A DNA stretch of 64,000 nt from Litorimonas haliclonae (GTDB lineage Bacteria > Pseudomonadota > Alphaproteobacteria > Caulobacterales > Maricaulaceae), in the NCBI RefSeq assembly GCF_965138505.1, contig NZ_CBCSCO010000006.1, forward strand, positions 77,915 to 141,914. Direction: 5' to 3'. The translations under genes and the position numbers were made by a program. Below, one piece after another: positions 61,674-64,000 of this stretch. Position 1 is the stretch's first letter, and each line of letters starts with the position of its first letter. Below the pieces are notes generated by a model. That model made no database searches and was not told the DNA's origin. It saw only the letters and a list, made by a program, of their open reading frames with translations.

Positions 61674-61841
61674 TCAGTCCAGAGCGTCTTTGGCGTCGCC
61701 AACAGCTTCCTGAGCTTTCCCTTTAGCTTGCTGATATTTGCCTTTGGCTTCCAAGCTTTTGTCGTCAGTCGCTTTACCGGCTGCTTCCTTAGCTTTACCA
61801 GCGGCTTTGTTTCCGGCGGATTTTACATGTTCTTCTTCCAT
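61674..61841 (-). CDS. CsbD-family stress protein (paralogue)
   Basis: A 55-aa protein: GNKAAGKAKEAAGKATDDKSLEAKGKYQQAKGKAQEAVGDAKDAL. AAAGGAG lies eight bases before the ATG at 61841; an ATG 18 bp earlier would contain that site and is rejected. Tandem with the other CsbD gene. Confidence 0.87.
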   Translation of the reverse strand: MEEEHVKSAGNKAAGKAKEAAGKATDDKSLEAKGKYQQAKGKAQEAVGDAKDALD

Positions 61842-61936
61842 TGTGATGTCTCCTTTCATTAGACACCTATACTACGTGCTAGCCCTTGCTCTCGTTCCGT
61901 TAAGACTATTTTTGTGTCCAAAGTGTAAGGGAAAGC

Positions 61937-63139
61937 ATGATTTCGCCGGCCAAACCCGCTAAAGTTAAAGCCAAAATGGCGTCTCGCCCCTATTTTGCGG
62001 CGCTGGACGGGTTCAGAGGCTTGTTTGCGATATTAATCGCGGTGCATCACACGAACTGGTTTTCCTACTTAAACTACCGCACATTTATCGATGATGCCTT
62101 TTTCATGCTGGATATGTTTTTCGCTTTTTCCGGCTTTTTAATGTTCACTCTATACCGCAATCATTTAAGCGGGTCGGCGCAGGCCAAGTCTTTCATCGGC
62201 AAACGCTTTGCGCGTCTCTACCCGCTTCATTTATTCACCTTCGGATTATTTTTTGCTTTCGCCGTTTTCAGGCTCTGGGCGCATAAAGTGGGACTTGCGA
62301 CGCATGAACCTGGGGAGGTCTTGCCCTTTTCACCGGAGGCCGCGGATAATTGGTGGTCCGCTTTCACCAATCTGACCCTCACGCATTCTATGGGGCTGAA
62401 CGATTCGCTGAGTTTCAATGCCCCGAGCTGGACAATCAGTGTCGAGTTTTTTGCCTATTTCGTATTTGCCGGTATGATGCTCTGGGCGCCGCCGAAAAAG
62501 CTCTGGCATTTCGGACTCATGGCTCTGGGCGTTGCCGGGGCTTACGCCGCTTTATACAACCTCAAGCCCAATATGGACATTACCTATGACTATGGGTTTC
62601 TGCGCTGCTTGGGTGGATTTTTCACGGGCGTCCTCGGCGCTTGGGCCTTTGCGAAAGTCAAAGCCCATCAAGAGGCAAGTCCAAAACCTATGACGCTCAA
62701 GACGGCCTCGGCTTTAGAGGTGACTTACTTAGTGGTTTGCTCAGTCTTCATCTATTTCTCAGGCGGAATACTCCAATTTTTTGCAGCGCCGTTAATTTTC
62801 GGCTTCGTTGTGCTGTTCGCTTTGGACGGCGGATATATCTCGAAATTTATGGGATTGCCCGTCTTTCGCTATCTCGCAAAAATTTCCTACTCGGTTTATA
62901 TGAACCATTTCTTCTTGGCGATAATCTTCGGCGTCGTCGGCACGCGCCTGTTCCCGGGAATTGTCAGCGGCGGAGACGGGGCAGGCCTAGCCGGCGATCT
63001 TTACCTCATTCCTTACCTGGCGGTCGTCATTGTTATGTCCCATTTGACATATCACTACATCGAAGTTCCCGGCGGAAAATGGATCGGCAATCGCCTCAAA
63101 GCCCGAAAGACATCGGTGCAAAACGCAGCCCGGACTTGA
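61937..63139 (+). CDS. Acyltransferase family 3 (OafA/YrhL-like) membrane protein
   Basis: A 400-aa protein with about ten membrane segments. The signature is FAALDGFRGLFAILIAVHH (catalytic His pair region), then RFARLYPLHLFTF and SWTISVEFFAYF. It probably O-acetylates a surface glycan or similar. AAGGGAAAGC precedes the ATG. Confidence 0.92.
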   Translation: MISPAKPAKVKAKMASRPYFAALDGFRGLFAILIAVHHTNWFSYLNYRTFIDDAFFMLDMFFAFSGFLMFTLYRNHLSGSAQAKSFIGKRFARLYPLHLFTFGLFFAFAVFRLWAHKVGLATHEPGEVLPFSPEAADNWWSAFTNLTLTHSMGLNDSLSFNAPSWTISVEFFAYFVFAGMMLWAPPKKLWHFGLMALGVAGAYAALYNLKPNMDITYDYGFLRCLGGFFTGVLGAWAFAKVKAHQEASPKPMTLKTASALEVTYLVVCSVFIYFSGGILQFFAAPLIFGFVVLFALDGGYISKFMGLPVFRYLAKISYSVYMNHFFLAIIFGVVGTRLFPGIVSGGDGAGLAGDLYLIPYLAVVIVMSHLTYHYIEVPGGKWIGNRLKARKTSVQNAART

Positions 63140-63190
63140 GTTTAAAGCCGGGCTGGTCTAACCGCTTGCCGACTTTAAAAGGACGACGCA

Positions 63191-63652
63191 ATGGCTTCTG
63201 ACCGCTATAATGACCTGGACCAGTTGGGACAAAACAACGGCCTGCCGCAATCGCCGGACGAGGCTGTTTTGGAACGGGTTAAAAACCCTTGTCCCGAACC
63301 ATATATGGTGCGTCTGGTCGCGCCTGAATTCACTTCCATTTGCCCGGTCACAGGCCAACCCGACTTCGCCCATTTGGTCGTCGACTATTGCCCCAAAGAC
63401 TGGATCGTAGAGAGTAAGGCTTTCAAACTTTTCCTTGGAAGCTTCCGAAATCACGGCGATTTTCATGAAGCCTGCACAACGGGAATTGGCCGCCGCCTCG
63501 TCAAAGAAATCGAGCCGACCTGGCTCCGTATTGGCGGCTATTGGTATCCGCGCGGCGGAATTCCGATTGATGTTTTTTATCAACACGGCAAAGCGCCAGA
63601 AGGCGTCTGGATACCGGATCAAGGCGTCCCACCTTACCGCGGACGAGGATAA
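63191..63652 (+). CDS. queF: NADPH-dependent 7-cyano-7-deazaguanine (preQ0) reductase
   Basis: Makes preQ1 for queuosine in tRNA. It is the short, unimodular QueF type (153 aa). The catalytic Cys is in EFTSICPVTGQPDFAHL, with the nearby Asp, and the substrate Glu is in KAFKLFLGSFRNHGDFHE. A terminator follows. Confidence 0.96.
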   Translation: MASDRYNDLDQLGQNNGLPQSPDEAVLERVKNPCPEPYMVRLVAPEFTSICPVTGQPDFAHLVVDYCPKDWIVESKAFKLFLGSFRNHGDFHEACTTGIGRRLVKEIEPTWLRIGGYWYPRGGIPIDVFYQHGKAPEGVWIPDQGVPPYRGRG

Positions 63653-63664
63653 ACAAACCAAAGG

Positions 63665-63686
63665 CGGGCCAAAGGGCCCGTTTTTT
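63665..63686 (+). terminator. queF terminator
   Basis: 6-bp stem CGGGCC/GGCCCG with a 4-base loop, followed by six T. Confidence 0.88.
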
Positions 63687-63802
63687 GTGTTTTCTTCAGG
63701 AGGCGGGGAAAAGCCTACAACATTATTTTCCCTTAACCTCCTGATTTTACGGCTTTCCAGTAACCTCGTCCCTACATCCCAAATCTCACCTATACTCACC
63801 AT

Positions 63803-64000
63803 GTGACGTTTGAGGACCGCATATCGCAAGGGGAGCCGCTTCCCGACCTTGCACCGCTACGGGCGCAATATGCACTTCTCTGTGCGCAGCTCCTCGCCGC
63901 GATTATTCATCCGGACGCTGCCCTTGCTCTTGCCCGCCAATTACGGCGGCATGTCCGCGGGATGATACAGGCCTCGCAGGCCCATTTCCGAAGCCGCCAG
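63803..64000 (+). CDS. Hypothetical protein, N-terminal part (cut by window end)
   Basis: From the GTG at 63803 the frame is open to the last base (66 codons). It starts MTFEDRISQGEPLPDLAPLR and continues with an Ala/Leu-rich helical stretch (LLCAQLLAAIIHPDAALALARQLRRH). No family is recognised; no clear ribosome site precedes it. It could be a real gene or a chance open frame. Confidence 0.4.
   Translation, partial: MTFEDRISQGEPLPDLAPLRAQYALLCAQLLAAIIHPDAALALARQLRRHVRGMIQASQAHFRSRQ

Noticed and set aside
63158..63829. 223-codon frame opposite queF
   Set aside because: Antisense shadow; queF is unambiguous and has its own terminator on the plus strand.

Overview
The window looks like chromosomal DNA of an alphaproteobacterium of moderate GC, possibly a Caulobacterales/Hyphomonadaceae-type marine organism (taxon is inference). 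Support: a DUF1476 F1-ATPase zeta-type inhibitor, a purB...purC-purS-purQ-purL-bolA-grx4 neighbourhood, class II DAHP synthase, eukaryote-type NADP isocitrate dehydrogenase and the fused cysNC. It is mostly housekeeping; no prophage, integrase, IS transposase, rRNA or CRISPR was seen.

Layout. 1-7.9 kb: the end of the L25/Ctc gene, a one-protein type IIG restriction-modification enzyme set between it and prs, then lgt-midA-pgeF coupled by ATGA overlaps. 8-12.4 kb: a UbiK-like gene, a membrane-anchored winged-helix/TPR regulator with a tandem 11-bp direct repeat at its own promoter, a LysM/BON protein and a VOC protein. 12.4-18.8 kb: Ca2+/Na+ antiporter, a pterin block (PTPS-like, SDR, folB), DUF2237, uvrC, a CDP-alcohol phosphotransferase paralogue and pgsA. 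19-31.9 kb: class II DAHP synthase, HU, a dehydrogenase, a serine hydrolase-YCII fusion, parDE, nadE, gltX, SixA-like phosphatase, two DUF481 barrels, serS. 31.9-32.6 kb: repeat-rich spacer. 32.6-43 kb: surE-pcm, VOC-msrA, DUF817, an esterase, ArsR/SRPBCC pair, icd, trmJ-like, rarD, rpsD. 43-51 kb: grx4-bolA-purL-purQ-purS-purC, the zeta inhibitor, two thioredoxin-fold secreted proteins, purB. 51-56 kb: MFS, radC, map, a MoCF protein, tRNA-Leu(UAA), an HMG-CoA reductase. 56.2-60.6 kb: sulfate activation. 60.6-64 kb: hydrolase, two CsbD proteins, acyltransferase, queF and the start of an unknown gene.

The most striking locus is sulfate activation. CysD carries an extra N-terminal domain of about 60 residues that resembles a small alphaproteobacterial helix-turn-helix domain. 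Two near-identical 16-bp palindromes (GTGGGA-N4-TCCCAC) flank the candidate promoter of the same gene. This suggests an ATP sulfurylase subunit that binds and regulates its own promoter, and possibly the divergent HMG-CoA reductase gene. Between cysD and cysNC lies a palindromic element bounded by a 15-bp direct repeat. The element is open in frame and has a TAATG stop-start overlap on both sides. A DHH phosphoesterase gene follows cysNC and could remove PAP. All functions are assigned from sequence reading alone; no database search was run.
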